This document shows positions 51,701-62,560 of a DNA stretch of 64,000 nucleotides, piece by piece (the first letter of the stretch is position 1; every line of letters starts with the position of its first letter). Made by a program: the position numbers and the translations under genes. The notes beneath the pieces were generated by a model. The model was not told the origin of the DNA, made no database searches, and saw nothing but the letters and a program-made list of their open reading frames with translations. The stretch covers positions 169,436,511-169,500,510 of the forward strand of contig NC_133897.1 of the NCBI RefSeq assembly GCF_964199755.1, in the 5' to 3' direction. The DNA is from Larus michahellis. Its lineage: Eukaryota > Chordata > Aves > Charadriiformes > Laridae.

Positions 51701-54658
51701 CGGCAGAGCTCAGCAGTGTCAGCTTTTCCTTGGAAACCTCCTCCATGCCGATCGGCTCCGAGAGCGGGGCGTTGGTGCTCCGTCCCTCAGGAGGGAAACT
51801 GCTGGCAAAGGTTTTTGAGGGCCGCCTTGACCGGGCGGGCTCGTGATTCGACACCGAGCGAGAAACTCGCGTCGGGGTAAGAGGTGCCGGGAGGAGGAAA
51901 GAGCGGGATGAGGGTTTGGGGCAGAACCAGCCGATTCCGTCACCCGCTGCTTGCCCGCGCCCCCGGGGTTTTATTGCTGTTGTAGCAAAACCGCTGGCAG
52001 CCACCTCTCCCGCGGCGCCGAGTGCCACGCTGGATGCGGCCGAGGGCAAGTGCGGGAAGGGCTGAGCCGAGCACCGGGAAAGCCGCCCTCGATCCACGGC
52101 CGAGCCCCGCTGCCCTCGCCCCAAGTGCAGCGAGGAGAGCTGGGGGGCTCCGTGTCACCCCCACCAGGGCTCTCCGCGACCCCAAGCAGGGTCACCGTGC
52201 CACCACCGAGGCCACGGGACAGGCAGGGCTTGGCGTTACCCAGCGGGGACCGGAGGTCGGATCCGCCTGCAGGTTTTGTGCGAAAAGAGCCATAATTTGG
52301 GCACGGGGTGGCAGGTCAGCGGGGAGCGCCGGGCTGCGGGGATGAGGATGGGGAGCGGAGGGCTCCCTGCACGACCCCCAAAAGGATTCCGCAAGCACGG
52401 AGCCGTGAGCGGACGGCGAGTTGCCTCAAGCCATGGGCAGAGCCCAGGAGCTCAGCACCTCGCCCCAGCGCCGTCCCCCCGCTCCCCCCACGGTATCTAC
52501 GAGATGGGACGGCTCCGCAGCCCTGTAATTTACTGTTCCTGCTGCACTTAATGGCAGCGGAAAGGCAAGGTGATAGGGGAAAAAATATGAGGCGGGATTT
52601 TCCGAATCCCCATTTCCTCTCCAGACAGCACAAGAACTCCTGGGGCCTGAACATCTGGGAAATTTAATTTTACCATTTCTGAGCTGAACTCCCCTTCCCC
52701 TCCCCTCCCCACCCCCGGTAACAAAGGAAGAGTCAGAGCAGGGGCCGCACGTGCAGCCGTGGGGGAGGCTGCGCCGCAGCGAGCCATGCGGAGCGGCCCG
52801 GGGACACGGCCTCGGGCGGGCCACGCTGGCAAGCCACGGGCCAGCAGAGGAGAGGTGGAAACGTCACCTAACACCCGGTCCCTGGGCCAAGGGACCCGCA
52901 CCCAACCTGGGCACACCCCAGACGGCCACAAATCACGTCCAACTGGAAATGAGAAGCACCAGCTCTGCCTGCGCGCACCTGGCTGGGGCAGCGGTGGGGC
53001 TGCTGGTGTTGGTATTAGTGATGGTGGGGCTGGGGTTGGTCGTGGTGGCAGCGGTGGTGGCAGCGATGGCGCTGGTGGTGGCAGTGACGGTGGCAGTGGT
53101 GGCAGTGATGGTGCTGGTGATGCTGGTGGTGGCAGCGATGGCGCTGGTGGTTCTGGTAGGGGTGGCAGTGATGGTGGTAGAAGTGGCGGTGACGGTGCTG
53201 GTGGTGGTGGCAGTGGTGGCAGTGATGGTGGTGGTGGTGGTGCAGGTGGTGGCAGTGATGGTGGTAGTGGTGGCAGTGATGGTGCTGCTGGTGGTTCTGG
53301 TAGTGGTGGCAGTGATGGCGGCAGTGATGGTGGTAGACGTGGTGTTGGTGGTGCTGGTGGTGGTGGCAGTGGTGGCAGTGATGGTGCTGCTGATGGCAGC
53401 AGTGGCAGTGATGGCGGTAGACGTGGCAGTGACGGTGCTGGTGTTGGTGGCAGTGATGGTGCAGGTGGTGGTGCTGGTGGGGGCAGTGATGGTGCTGCTG
53501 GTGGTAGCGGTGGCAGTGGTGGTGGCAGTGGTGGCAGTGATGGTGGTAGAGGTGGCGGTGACGGTGCTGGTGTTGGTGGCGGTGATGGTGCTGGTGGTGG
53601 TGCTGGTGGGGGCAGTGATGGTGCTGCTGGTGGTAGCGGTGGCCATGATGGTGCTGGTGGTGGATGGTGGTGGCAGTGATGGCAGTGATAGTGGCAGTGG
53701 TGGAGTGATGGTGCTGCTGGTGGCAATGATGGTGCTGCTGGTGGTTCTGGTAGTGGTGGCAGCGATGGTGGCAGTGATGGCAGTGGTGGTGGTAGTGGTG
53801 GCAGTGATGGTGCTGGTGGTGGATGGTGGTGGCAGTGATGGTGGCAGTGATGGTGGTAGTGCTGGAGTGATGGTGCTGGTGGGGACAGTGACGGCGCTGG
53901 TGGTGGCGGTGGCAGTGATGGTGGTGGTGACGGCAGTGACGGTGGCAGCGGCGATGCCGGTGGTGGTGGGCTTTTCTGGCACCCGGGGAACAAAGCCCGA
54001 CTGTCAGCCTGGCTGTCACCCAGGGGCTGGCCAGGGGGACTCTGCGACGGCGCAGGAAGGTTTCCCGCAAGCCACGGATGGCACCCAGAGGGACAGGGAC
54101 GGATCGGTGTTCTCAAGGCCTCGGGAAGGTCCTGACCGCAGGAACTCGGGAGCGGGGTCAGAGAGCCCCGGCCCAGGCGCTGCCATCGACCGTTCGGTCA
54201 GCGCAGAAGGTTTCTGTCCTGCCGCTGCCCCTGCGCGGGGAGAGGGCTCGGGAGGCAGGCGGTGGGGACGAGTGACGGCGGCGGGGACATGGCGCAGCGG
54301 GCAAAGTGCCAGGGGTCCCGAGGAGTTCAGGCAGGGCCAGGCACCTGCAGGGTTTTGGGGCAGATGGAGCTCCCGCTCCTGCTGACCCCTCCGGACCCCC
54401 AGAGGGACGCAGAGGGATGACGGTGACACCCGGGGAAACCTGTCCCACGGCTCCCGAGATGCGTGGGAGCGGAGCTGCCGCAGGACTCCCGTGCCCAGCA
54501 GCGGCGCAGGGAAGAGCGAGAGGCTCCCGGGCCGGAGCCAGCGTGCTGGCAAAACTCCCAGCCCCAGGTGTGTTGTTTTTGTTTTTTTTTTAACTTGGCC
54601 TTCTCCTTCTCCTCTGCAGAGTAAAGACCGAGACAGGAAGACGGCGATTCGGAGCTAG
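45202..54658 (+). CDS. SCX: SCX, scleraxis bHLH transcription factor (two exons)
   Basis: Scleraxis, a class II bHLH factor that binds E-boxes with E proteins in the nucleus and drives tendon, ligament and related connective-tissue programmes. Exons 45202-45720 and 54620-54658 give 185 aa (human about 201). N-terminus [20 protein letters not shown], then an acidic serine-rich stretch ([15 protein letters not shown]) and a basic segment ([12 protein letters not shown]). The bHLH covers residues about 66-118: basic [16 protein letters not shown], helix 1 [12 protein letters not shown], loop PTEPADRK, helix 2 [17 protein letters not shown]. The tail carries [13 protein letters not shown], then [12 protein letters not shown] from exon 2, a known scleraxis ending. 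The start has A at -3. The gene lies within a BOP1 intron on the opposite strand, as in human. The 8.9 kb intron looks long for this gene. The paralogue TCF15 is excluded by the tail. Confidence 0.97.
45721..47701 (+). other. SCX intron, first part
   Basis: GC-rich sequence with a short triplicated AAGAGTCTGG-like stretch near 46130-46165 and a lower-GC patch at about 47100-47260. No exon or mobile element recognised. Confidence 0.5.
47702..48167. repeat. 0.47 kb minisatellite, about 34-bp unit, AT-richer
   Basis: Units such as caattccgacaaattccc followed by catcgccacctttgcat, about 34 bp each, so three units (102 bp) restore the frame. It lies in the SCX intron. Unlike the other arrays it is not GC-rich. 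Confidence 0.93.
48168..48974 (+). other. SCX intron, no recognised gene
   Basis: Contains an AT-richer block at about 48430-48540, otherwise GC-rich unique sequence. Confidence 0.4.
48975..49213 (+). mobile_element. CR1 LINE copy
   Basis: Starts at aacggcgttttaaactgaaa and ends at ccattctgtgattctctgat. It lies in the SCX intron. Confidence 0.9.
49214..52494 (+). other. SCX intron, no recognised gene
   Basis: 3.3 kb of unique GC-rich sequence. Frames on both strands are long but compositionally driven. I see no exon of SCX or BOP1. Confidence 0.45.
52495..52690. promoter_or_regulatory. Candidate conserved non-coding element in the SCX intron
   Basis: A roughly 195-bp low-GC block in a GC-rich intron, with gcgggattttcc, catttcctctccagac and gaaatttaattttaccattt. 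It resembles nothing repetitive here. Regulatory function is only inferred. Confidence 0.35.
52995..53965. repeat. 1 kb GGT/GAT/GCA trinucleotide-type repeat
   Basis: Imperfect trinucleotide array (ggtggcagtgatggtgctgg and variants) in the SCX intron. Frames give Gly/Ser/Asp, Val/Met/Ala or, on the other strand, Thr/Ile/Ala or His/Cys runs in all phases, so no protein is implied. Confidence 0.93.
53966..54619 (+). other. SCX intron, last part
   Basis: Unique GC-rich sequence ending with a T run (54572-54590) and the SCX exon 2 acceptor. Confidence 0.5.
54620..54658 (+). CDS. SCX: SCX exon 2, coding part
   Basis: A 12-codon exon, [12 protein letters not shown], then TAG. The acceptor is ttctcctctgcag after a pyrimidine tract. 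It joins exon 1 in phase 0. It is too short for most gene finders. Confidence 0.95.
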   Translation, partial: SKDRDRKTAIRS

Positions 54659-55395
54659 ATGATCATCGTTTTCAGGAAGGACAACAAGGAGGAGCAGAGG
54701 GAGGAAGGATGGAAAAGCCACACACACAAAACCACAGCCACGGACACTCCTGCCTTCAGCCTGCTGCCGGGGAGAGCCGCACGGCGTCACCCCGGAGGAC
54801 CTTACCCTGACCCGGACACACGCCTCGGGAGAGGCCGGGCGTCCTGCCAGCTCGGAGGGGTGACGGCAGACGGGAGGCGAATGCGGACGCGGGGGACGGC
54901 AGGACTTTGCAGGATCGCCGGGAGGAACGCCGGCTGCGCAGGGACGCTCGGCAACGACGCAGGCAACGCAGCCGCTGCCCGGCGAGCCAAAGGGGCACGG
55001 GACCTGCTCCCGGGCTCCTTGGAAAGGCGGAGGGGGGGGCTGTCCCTGCCCCGGTCGCTGCGGATGCCACGCACGGCTGCTCCCGGAGGACGGCTGCCGC
55101 TCGGACGTGCCCGGTCCCAGGTCTGACTTGAGCAGCGTCGGCGAAACCGCTTACGGAAAGCCCCCGCTCTGCCCGTCCCCTTCCAGCTTTGAGCCACTCC
55201 ATCCCCTGAACTCTTGAGTCCCGGGGTGCTGCGTTTGTTGAGTTTAATCAATACATGCTGGTGTTTCATGTCATTGATATGATAATATAAAGCCTGAGCA
55301 ATTTGTATAATTAAAAATGAATATGGTTCAGAGTCACGGCAGGAGCTTCCTTCCTTCCAGAGCCCCCTCACGCAATAAACCTCTGGTTTCACCCT
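54659..55395 (+). other. SCX: SCX 3' untranslated region
   Basis: Inferred from the TAG to the first canonical AATAAA. It includes an AT-rich block at 55225-55330 that stands out from its GC-rich setting. No coding signal seen. Confidence 0.6.
55374..55379 (+). terminator. SCX: Candidate SCX polyadenylation signal AATAAA
   Basis: First canonical AATAAA after the SCX stop, about 715 bp downstream, followed by the T/G-rich ctctggtttc. Weaker AT-rich variants near 55283 could be used instead. Confidence 0.55.
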
Positions 55396-55951
55396 CGCCG
55401 CCTTTAGGCTCAGCAAGCCATCGAGCCGCAGCTCCGGCTCTGCTCCCCTGGCACAGCTTTCCCCCACCTTCCCGGCCCAGCGTGGGGTCCCGGGACCGGG
55501 GGGGAACCCTTCACCCTTCCCGCAGGGCGGCCGGGGACGAGCGCTCACCCCCCGGTGCCACGCTCAAACCCAGCTGGAGGACCAGGTAAAAAGCAGGGGC
55601 TCGGTGAAAAGCCGATGCTGCAGCCGAGCTGAGTTTCCTGGGGAAATAAAACGACACGCGTACGCCCCAGCCATCTCGGCGCTTGCCGGTGCTCCTCCGG
55701 GCAGCGCTCGCTCCGAGATTTCACGGGCTGCAGGGCGACGAAACGCTTCTTCGTGTCTCACCCGAAACGGCGTCCCGAGGTTAGAAAAAGGAGCGAAGGT
55801 TGAGCCCTCCGAGGGCGCAGACCTCCGAGCCCCCCTCAGACCTCCCCCGAGGGACAGGGGCTGCGAGGGGGACACGGGATGCTCGGGCACCCGTGGGGAT
55901 GCCCAAGGCCACCAGCCAGCACCGGGTGGGTGCAGGAGGGAGAGGAAAGAA
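55396..55951. other. BOP1 intron downstream of SCX
   Basis: Unique sequence, no recognised feature. Confidence 0.4.
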
Positions 55952-56078
55952 CCACGGAATGGTTTGGGTGGGAAGGGACTTGGAAGGCCATCGAGTCCCA
56001 CCCCCTGCCCCAGGCAGGGACATCTCCCACCAGCCCAGGTGGCTCTGAGCCCCGTCCAACCTGGCCTTGAACCCCAAG
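55952..56078 (-). mobile_element. CR1 3' end fragment
   Basis: Reverse tail ccacggaatggtttgggtgg and the ctggccttgaaccccaagat block; only about 125 bp are left. Confidence 0.85.
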
Positions 56079-56282
56079 ATGGGACGCCAAAGAGGTGTCA
56101 GACAGTGTCCCGAGCCCCCGGGGACCCCCACGCCTTGTCCCCAGCTGTACGTGGGACCCACCACGACCCTGAAAGAGGGGCCCTGCCCTGAGCCCCGGCG
56201 TCCCGAGGCCCCGAGCGCGGCGCTGCTGGTTTGACCCAGCCGGCGCTTCACTCGCGGGGAGGCCGGCCGGGCGCAGGGGGGT

Positions 56283-56550
56283 CTCACCTAAGGATTTGGA
56301 AGCGTTCCGCTTCACAGAGATGGAAATTGTTATATTTTTAATTTCAGTATTAGTGGTTTTGAAGCTGGAGAAAGAGGTTTGGAAAGCCTCCCTGCCTCTC
56401 AGGCAGGACTCAAAGGCATACACAAGCACTGATGGATACTGTTGAAATGAAATTTGGAGGCGTGGGGGAGGAAAACTTCGATTCAGTGGAGTCCTTCCGA
56501 GCCCTGCAGATGAGGTCGTAACACTCAACACTTAAATGATGCTTCACCAA
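56283..56550. promoter_or_regulatory. Candidate conserved non-coding element downstream of SCX
   Basis: A low-GC block of about 265 bp with ttgttatatttttaatttca, gcacttgat-like and catgatgc-like motifs, unlike any repeat here, about 1.7 kb past SCX exon 2. Regulatory role is an inference from composition only. Confidence 0.35.
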
Positions 56551-57252
56551 TTCCAAGGGACGCCGCCAACTTGTCCCCACCCACACCGGGGCTGCTGCGG
56601 TCACGCAGGGACAGGGGATCGGTGCTCAAGCAAAGAAAAACAGGGAAAAGCAGTGCCGTTTGCCTACGCGTGTGCCTGGCGGAACGGTGCCGGCGATGCG
56701 TGGGGCGCCCGCACGGCCGGAGCATCCCAGCCGAAACGAAGCTGCCGAGCCGTAGCTCGGCACCGACAAGGTGCAGAAGGCACCGGTTTTAACCGCGGAG
56801 AGCAGAAGAGGAGGGTTGGAGCAGCAGCGCCCTGGCAGACGGAGCGCGGCGCATACCTTGGCAGGCAGCAGCTCCGGGACGTTGCCACCGGATCCCGCAG
56901 GGCCTCTTCCAGCTACGCATTCCTCTCCCAGCTCATCACAGCGGGGCTCTGCCACTGCTCTGTCCGGGCGGAGAGGTGAAAAGCTCCAGAGCCGGCCAGG
57001 AAGGGACGTGGATGCACGGGTAGAGCCGCAGGAGATGCAGCTTTCCCCGGCACCCTCCGGCTGCGCTGCCGGCAGGCTCGGGCACGGCCAAGGGCAGGCT
57101 GGACGTGTCCCATGGGTGCAGCCCGAGAGCGGAGGCAGCAGCCGGGTCCGTTCCCCGGTGGAGCTCCCACCTCCCTGCCCCGCTCCCGAGGCACGCAGGG
57201 CACACACCTCCCCGCGAGAGGTGAGAGCTGCCAAGACCAGCAGAGAAGCATT
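56551..57252. other. BOP1 intron, no recognised gene
   Basis: Unique GC-rich sequence, nothing recognised. Confidence 0.4.
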
Positions 57253-58245
57253 CATAGAATCATCGAATCAAATGGTTTGGGTGGGAAGGGACCTTTAAAG
57301 GCCACCCAGTGCCACCCCCTGCCCTGGGCAGGGACACCTCCCACCAGCCCAGGTTGCCCAAAGCCCCGTCCAACCTGGCCTTGAACCCCTCCAGGGATGG
57401 GGCAGCCACAGCTCCTCTGGGCAACCTGGGCCAGGGGCTCACCGCCCTCACAGCAAAGAATTTCTTCCTCAGATCTCACCTAAATCTCCCCTCTTTGGGT
57501 TTAAAACCCTTCCCCCTCGTCCCGGGGCTCCCCTCCCTGCTCCAGAGTCCCTCCCCAGCTTTCCCGGAGCCCCCTGAGGGACTGGAAGGGGCTCCATGGT
57601 CTCTCTGGAGACTTTCTGTGCTCCCAACGCATGCTGCCGGCTCATGGGCAGTGTTTACCCCCCCCTCCCCAGCCCCCCCCAAGCCCTTCTCTCTGGTACC
57701 GGGGGCTGCCCCCACCCCGGCGCAGGACCCTGCACTTGGCCCGGTTGGAGCCCAGGAGGTTCACGCGGGGCCACCTCTCCAGCCTGTGCCGGTTCCCTCC
57801 GGGTGACATCCCGTCCCCCCAGCCATGTCACCCTCCACACGGCTCGGTGTCGTCGGCAAGGTTGCTGAGGTTGCCCTCGATCACAGCGTCCGTGTCGCCG
57901 ACAAAGATGTTAAACAGCAGCAGCGGGCCCAGTCCTGACCCCTGAGGAACCCCACTCCTCACTGGCCACCACTTGGACATGGAGCTGTTGACCGCAACTC
58001 TTTGAGCGCAACCGTCCAGCCAATTCCTTATCCATCGAGTGATCCATCCATCAAATCCACGTCTCTCTAATCGAGAGACAAGGATGTCGCGGGACGGTGT
58101 CGAACGCTTTGCCGGCATTTTGTCAGATGCGTTCCCGGCTCGGGAGGCTGTTTCTCCCGGCCGGTTTGTGCCGGGGGGGCCGGTGGCCATCCCCAGAGAG
58201 CCGTGCGGCAATTGCTCTCAGCTGTGTGATAGGCCCTGCCCGGGT
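57253..58245 (-). mobile_element. CR1 LINE, longer copy with reverse-transcriptase remnant
   Basis: Reverse tail ttcatagaatcatcgaatca and about 1 kb inward. The distal part translates on the - strand to [20 protein letters not shown], then [20 protein letters not shown], the thumb-side blocks of non-LTR reverse transcriptase, with LADDTE where the catalytic block would be. A large part between this block and the 3'UTR is deleted. It is inactive. Confidence 0.9.
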
Positions 58246-58446
58246 GCAGAGCGATTTTCCACCACATATTTGCTCTGTGAAGTCACAGGTAGCTCAAGGA
58301 TTCGCACACGTCTGCCCACGTCCAGGATGTGCTGCTGGCTCGGGGAGGGGGGGGACGAGGAGACGGGCTGCAGCTCTCGGCAACCGCGGGACTGGCAGCA
58401 AGCCTTGGGCAAGCTGCCCTCGCCTTTGTCAGGGCCACTCTTTATC

Positions 58447-58731
58447 GGGGAGTGGAGCCATAGGACGAGGGGGAAGGGTTTTACACCGAAAGAGGGGAGA
58501 TTTAGGTGAGATATCGGGAAGAAATTCTTTGCTGTGAGGGTGGTGAGCCCCTGGCCCAGGTTGCCCAGAGAAGCTGTGGCTGCCCCATCCCTGGAGGGGT
58601 TCAAGGCCAGGTTGGACGAGGCTTTGGGCAACCTGGGCTGGTGGGAGGTGGCCCTGCCCAGGGCAGGGGGGTGGGACTCGATGGACTTTCAAGGTTCCTT
58701 CCCACCCAAAGCATCTGGTGATTCTACAACC
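58447..58731 (+). mobile_element. CR1 LINE copy
   Basis: From gtggagccataggacgaggg to gcatctggtgattctacaa. It lies in inverse orientation 200 bp from the longer CR1 on its left. Confidence 0.9.
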
Positions 58732-59586
58732 TGCCACGGGCTTCCTGCCCCTCCGAATCCCAGCTGTAGCCCCGAGCCGGCACGGACCCGGGACAGCCCG
58801 GCACCAGCAACAGCAGAGATGGAGCCAGCCCTGTCGCAGGGTCTTTCTGCCCACCACAGCCGTACCCTCGCTGTCCCCAGTGCTTCCCAGCGCGACTGGG
58901 ATGTCCCGGCAATCATGTCCAAACCAACGGCAGAGACACCCCCCCCGGGCCCGCTGCCAGCAGAGCAGCTTCACAGCGCTTTCGTACTCGTTAGCCAAAT
59001 GATCGGCCAGGGCGTTATCTCCTGCCAGGGGCTGCGTCGAGCAGCTCTTGCCTACCCTCCCCATGCCTCCCACTACACCCAGCACGGCTTCTCATCACCC
59101 CCCCCGCTCCCATCCGAACGCTGCGGTCCCACACGGACCACGTGGCGGCCGAGCCGAAAAGCCAGAGTTAAATTACAAGCGAGTCCGCGGAGGTTGAGGG
59201 TGATTCCCCGGTGCAGGGGAGCTCCGGGCAAACACCCGACCTGGCTGTGCCCTGCGTGGGGACCCCGGCCCCTCCGGCAGCACCCACGGGTCCCCGCACG
59301 CCGCCGCCACCAGGACAGGACGCCTGTGCGCGGCTGCCACCGCTCCCGATCACTTCCATACACTCCGTCACCCTTCGGCAACACGTGCAGCTGGCAAGCT
59401 ATTAAAATAATGCAGGTGAAAATTATAGGTTAGCTAATAAAGCCTTACGGAGGTCTCGGAGAAGAAAGGGAAAAGGTCTTTAAACGCACCTTTCTGGCGG
59501 CTGGGGGAACAGAGCCGCCCCAGGGCGTGCTGCAGCCCTCCGAGCTGCGAGGCCGGCCAGCTGCAGGGCCAGCAGAGCTCGGGTAC
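58732..59586. other. BOP1 intron, no recognised gene
   Basis: Unique sequence with a small AT-rich patch and AATAAA near 59395-59445. No exon structure seen. Confidence 0.4.
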
Positions 59587-61935
59587 CCCTTCCCCTCGCT
59601 TGACCCCCACCATCGCTCCCTGGGCACCCCTTCCCCTCTCCCAACCCCTGGAATCACTCCCTGGGAAGTCCTTCCCCTCTCCTGACCCCCGGCATCGCTC
59701 CCTGGGAACCCCTTCCTCTCCCCTGACCCCCAGCATCACTCCCTGAGCACCCCTTCCTCTTTCCCAACCCCTGGAATCACTCCCTGGGAACCCCTTCCCC
59801 TCTCCCGACCCCTGGAATGGCTCCTTGGGAATCCCTTCCTCTTTCCCAACCCCTGGAATGGCTCCCTGGGCACCCCTTCCCCTCTCCCAACCCCTGGAAT
59901 CATTCCCTGGGAACCCCTTCCCCTCTCCCGATGCCCAGCATTGCTCCATGGGCACCCCTTCCTCTCTCCCAACCCCTGGAATCGCTCCCTGGGAACCTCT
60001 TTCCCGACCCCCAGCATCGTTCCCTGGGAACCCCTTCCCCTCTCCTGACTTCCAGCATCATTCCTTGGGCACTCCTTCCCCTCTCCCAATGCCCAGCATC
60101 GCTCCCTGGGAACACCTTCCTCTCTCCCAGCCCCTGGAATGGCTCCTTGGGAAGCCCTTCCTCTTTCCCAACCCCTGGAATGGCTCCCTGGGCACCCCTT
60201 CCCCTCTCCCAACCCCTGGAATCATTCCCTGGGAACCCCTTCCCCTCTCCCGATGCCCAGCATTGCTCCATGGGCACCCCTTCCTCTCTCCCAACCCCTG
60301 GAATCGCTCCCTGGGAACCTCTTTCCCGACCCCCAGCATCGTTCCCTGGGAACCCCTTCCCCTCTCCTGACTCCCTGCATCATTCCTTGGGCACTCCTTC
60401 CCCTCTCCCAATGCCCAGCATCGCTCCCTGGGAACACCTTCCTCTCTCCCAGCCCCTGGAATGGCTCCTTGGGAATCCCTTCCTCTTTCCCAACCCCTGG
60501 AATGGTTCCCTGGGCACCCCTTCCCCTCTCCCAACCCCTGGAATCACTCCCTGGGAACCCCTTCCCCTCTCCCGATGCCCAGCATTGCTCCCTGGGCACC
60601 CCTTCCTCTCTCCCAACCCCTGGAATCGCTCCCTGGGAACCTCTTTCCCGACCCCCAGCATCGTTCCCTGGGAACCCCTTCCCCTCTCCTGACTCCCTGC
60701 ATCATTCCTTGGGCACCCCTTCCCCTCTCCCCACCCCTGGAATCACTCCCTGAGCACCCCTTCCTCTCTCCCAGCCCCTGGAATGGCTCCTTGGGAATCC
60801 CTTCCTCTTTCCCAACCCCTGGAATGGCTCCCTGGGCACCCCTTCCCCTCTCCCAATGCCCAGCATCGCTCCCTGGGAACACCTTCCTCTCTCCCAGCCC
60901 CTGGAATGGCTCCTTGGGAAGCCCTTCCTCTTTCCCAACCCCTGGAATGGTTCCCTGGGCACCCCTTCCCCTCTCCCAACCCCTGGAATCATTCCCTGGG
61001 AACCCCTTCCCCTCTCCCGATGCCCAGCATTGCTCCATGGGCACCCCTTCCTCTCTCCCAACCCCTGGAATCGCTCCCTGGGAACCTCTTTCCCGACCCC
61101 CAGCATCGTTCCCTGGGAACCCCTTCCCCTCTCCTGACTCCCTGCATCATTCCTTGGGCACTCCTTCCCCTCTCCCAATGCCCAGCATCGCTCCCTGGGC
61201 ACCCCTTCCTCTCTCCCAGCCCCTGGAATGGCTCCTTGGGAATCCCTTCCTCTTTCCCAACCCCTGGAATGGCTCCTGGGGAATCCCTTATTCTTTCCCA
61301 ACCCCTGGAATCACTTCCTGGGAACCCCTTCCCCTCTCCCGATGCCCAGCATTGCTCCATGGGCACCCCTTCCTCTCTCCCAACCCCTGGAATTGCTCCC
61401 TGGGAACCTCTTTCCTGACCCCCAGCATCGTTCCCTGGGAACCCCTTCCCCTCTCCTGACTCCCAGCATCATTCCTTGGGCACCCCTTCCCCTCTCCCAA
61501 TGCCCAGCATCGCTCCCTGGGCACCCCTTCCTCTCTCCCAGCCCCTGGAATGGCTCCTTGGGAAGCCCTTCCTCTTTCCCAACCCCTGGAATGGCTCCCT
61601 GGGCACCCCTTCCCCTCTCCCCACCCCTGGAATCGCTCCCTGGGAACCTCTTTCCCAACCCCCAGCATCGCTCCCTGGGAACCCCTTCCCCTCTCCCAAT
61701 CCCTGGAATCACTCCCTGGGCACCCATTCCCCTCTCCTGACCCCTGGCATCGCTCACCGGGCACCCCTTCCCCTATCCCCACCCCTGGAATCACTCCCTG
61801 GGAACCCCTTCCCCTCTCCCGACCCCCAGCAACACTCCCTGGGCACCCCTTCCTCTCTCCCAGCCCCTGGAATGGCTCCTTGGGAATCCCTTCTTCTCTC
61901 CTAACCCCTGGCATCGCTACCCTTCTCCTCGCCCG
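59587..61935. repeat. 2.3 kb minisatellite, about 40-bp unit, 322-bp higher-order repeat
   Basis: Units such as ccccttcctctctcccaacc plus cctggaatcgctccctggga. Groups of eight units recur at a 322-bp step (starts at 59817, 60139, 60461 and 60783). One strand is nearly all pyrimidine. Long false frames run through both strands. Confidence 0.95.
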
Positions 61936-62156
61936 ACCAAATGGTGACGCCGCCGGCCACCAGCAAGGCCAGAGGGAAACGTTCTTCAGCTCCCCAAAGG
62001 GGCCCAGTTGCCCCCCGTCACGGAGAGCACGGGACAAATCCTGTCCTGGAGCTTCGGCTCAGGGGTGCAGGTCCTGCACCCACCACAGTGGGCTGAGCCA
62101 GCCCAAGCCAAGGCGCAGACACGGGTCCTCCGACCACGCTGGAGGCCCAGGGATTT
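61936..62156. other. BOP1 intron, no recognised gene
   Basis: Unique sequence between the array and a CR1 copy. Confidence 0.4.
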
Positions 62157-62560
62157 GCAGAATCATGGAATCACGGAATGGTTTGGGTGGGAAGGGAGCT
62201 TTAAAGGCCATCGAGTCCCACCCCCTTGCCCTGGGCAGGGACATCTTCAACTACCCCAGGTGGCTCCGAGCCCCGGCCAACCTGGCCTTGAACCCCTCCA
62301 GGGATGGGGCAGCCACAGCTCCTCTGGGCAACCTGGGCCAGGGGCTCACCGCCCTCAGAGCCAAGAATTTCTTCCCCAGATTTCATCTAAATCTCCCCTC
62401 TTTTGGTTTAAAACCGTCCCCTCTCATCCCGTGGCTCCCCTGCCTCCTCCAGAGTCCCTCCCCAGCTTTCCTGGAGCCCCTTCAGGGACTGGAAGGAGCT
62501 AGAAGGTCTCCCCGGAGCTTTCTCTTCTCCAGGCTGAACCCCCCCAGCTCTCCCAGAGGA
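62157..62560 (-). mobile_element. CR1 LINE copy
   Basis: Reverse tail gcagaatcatggaatcacgg, then the usual blocks to gctgaacccccccagctctc. Confidence 0.92.

Noticed and set aside
52933..54385. Large Gly/Ser/Asp, Val/Met or Thr/Ile-rich open frames (up to 544 codons)
   Set aside because: Products of an imperfect trinucleotide array in the SCX intron; every phase is open, so there is no coding evidence.
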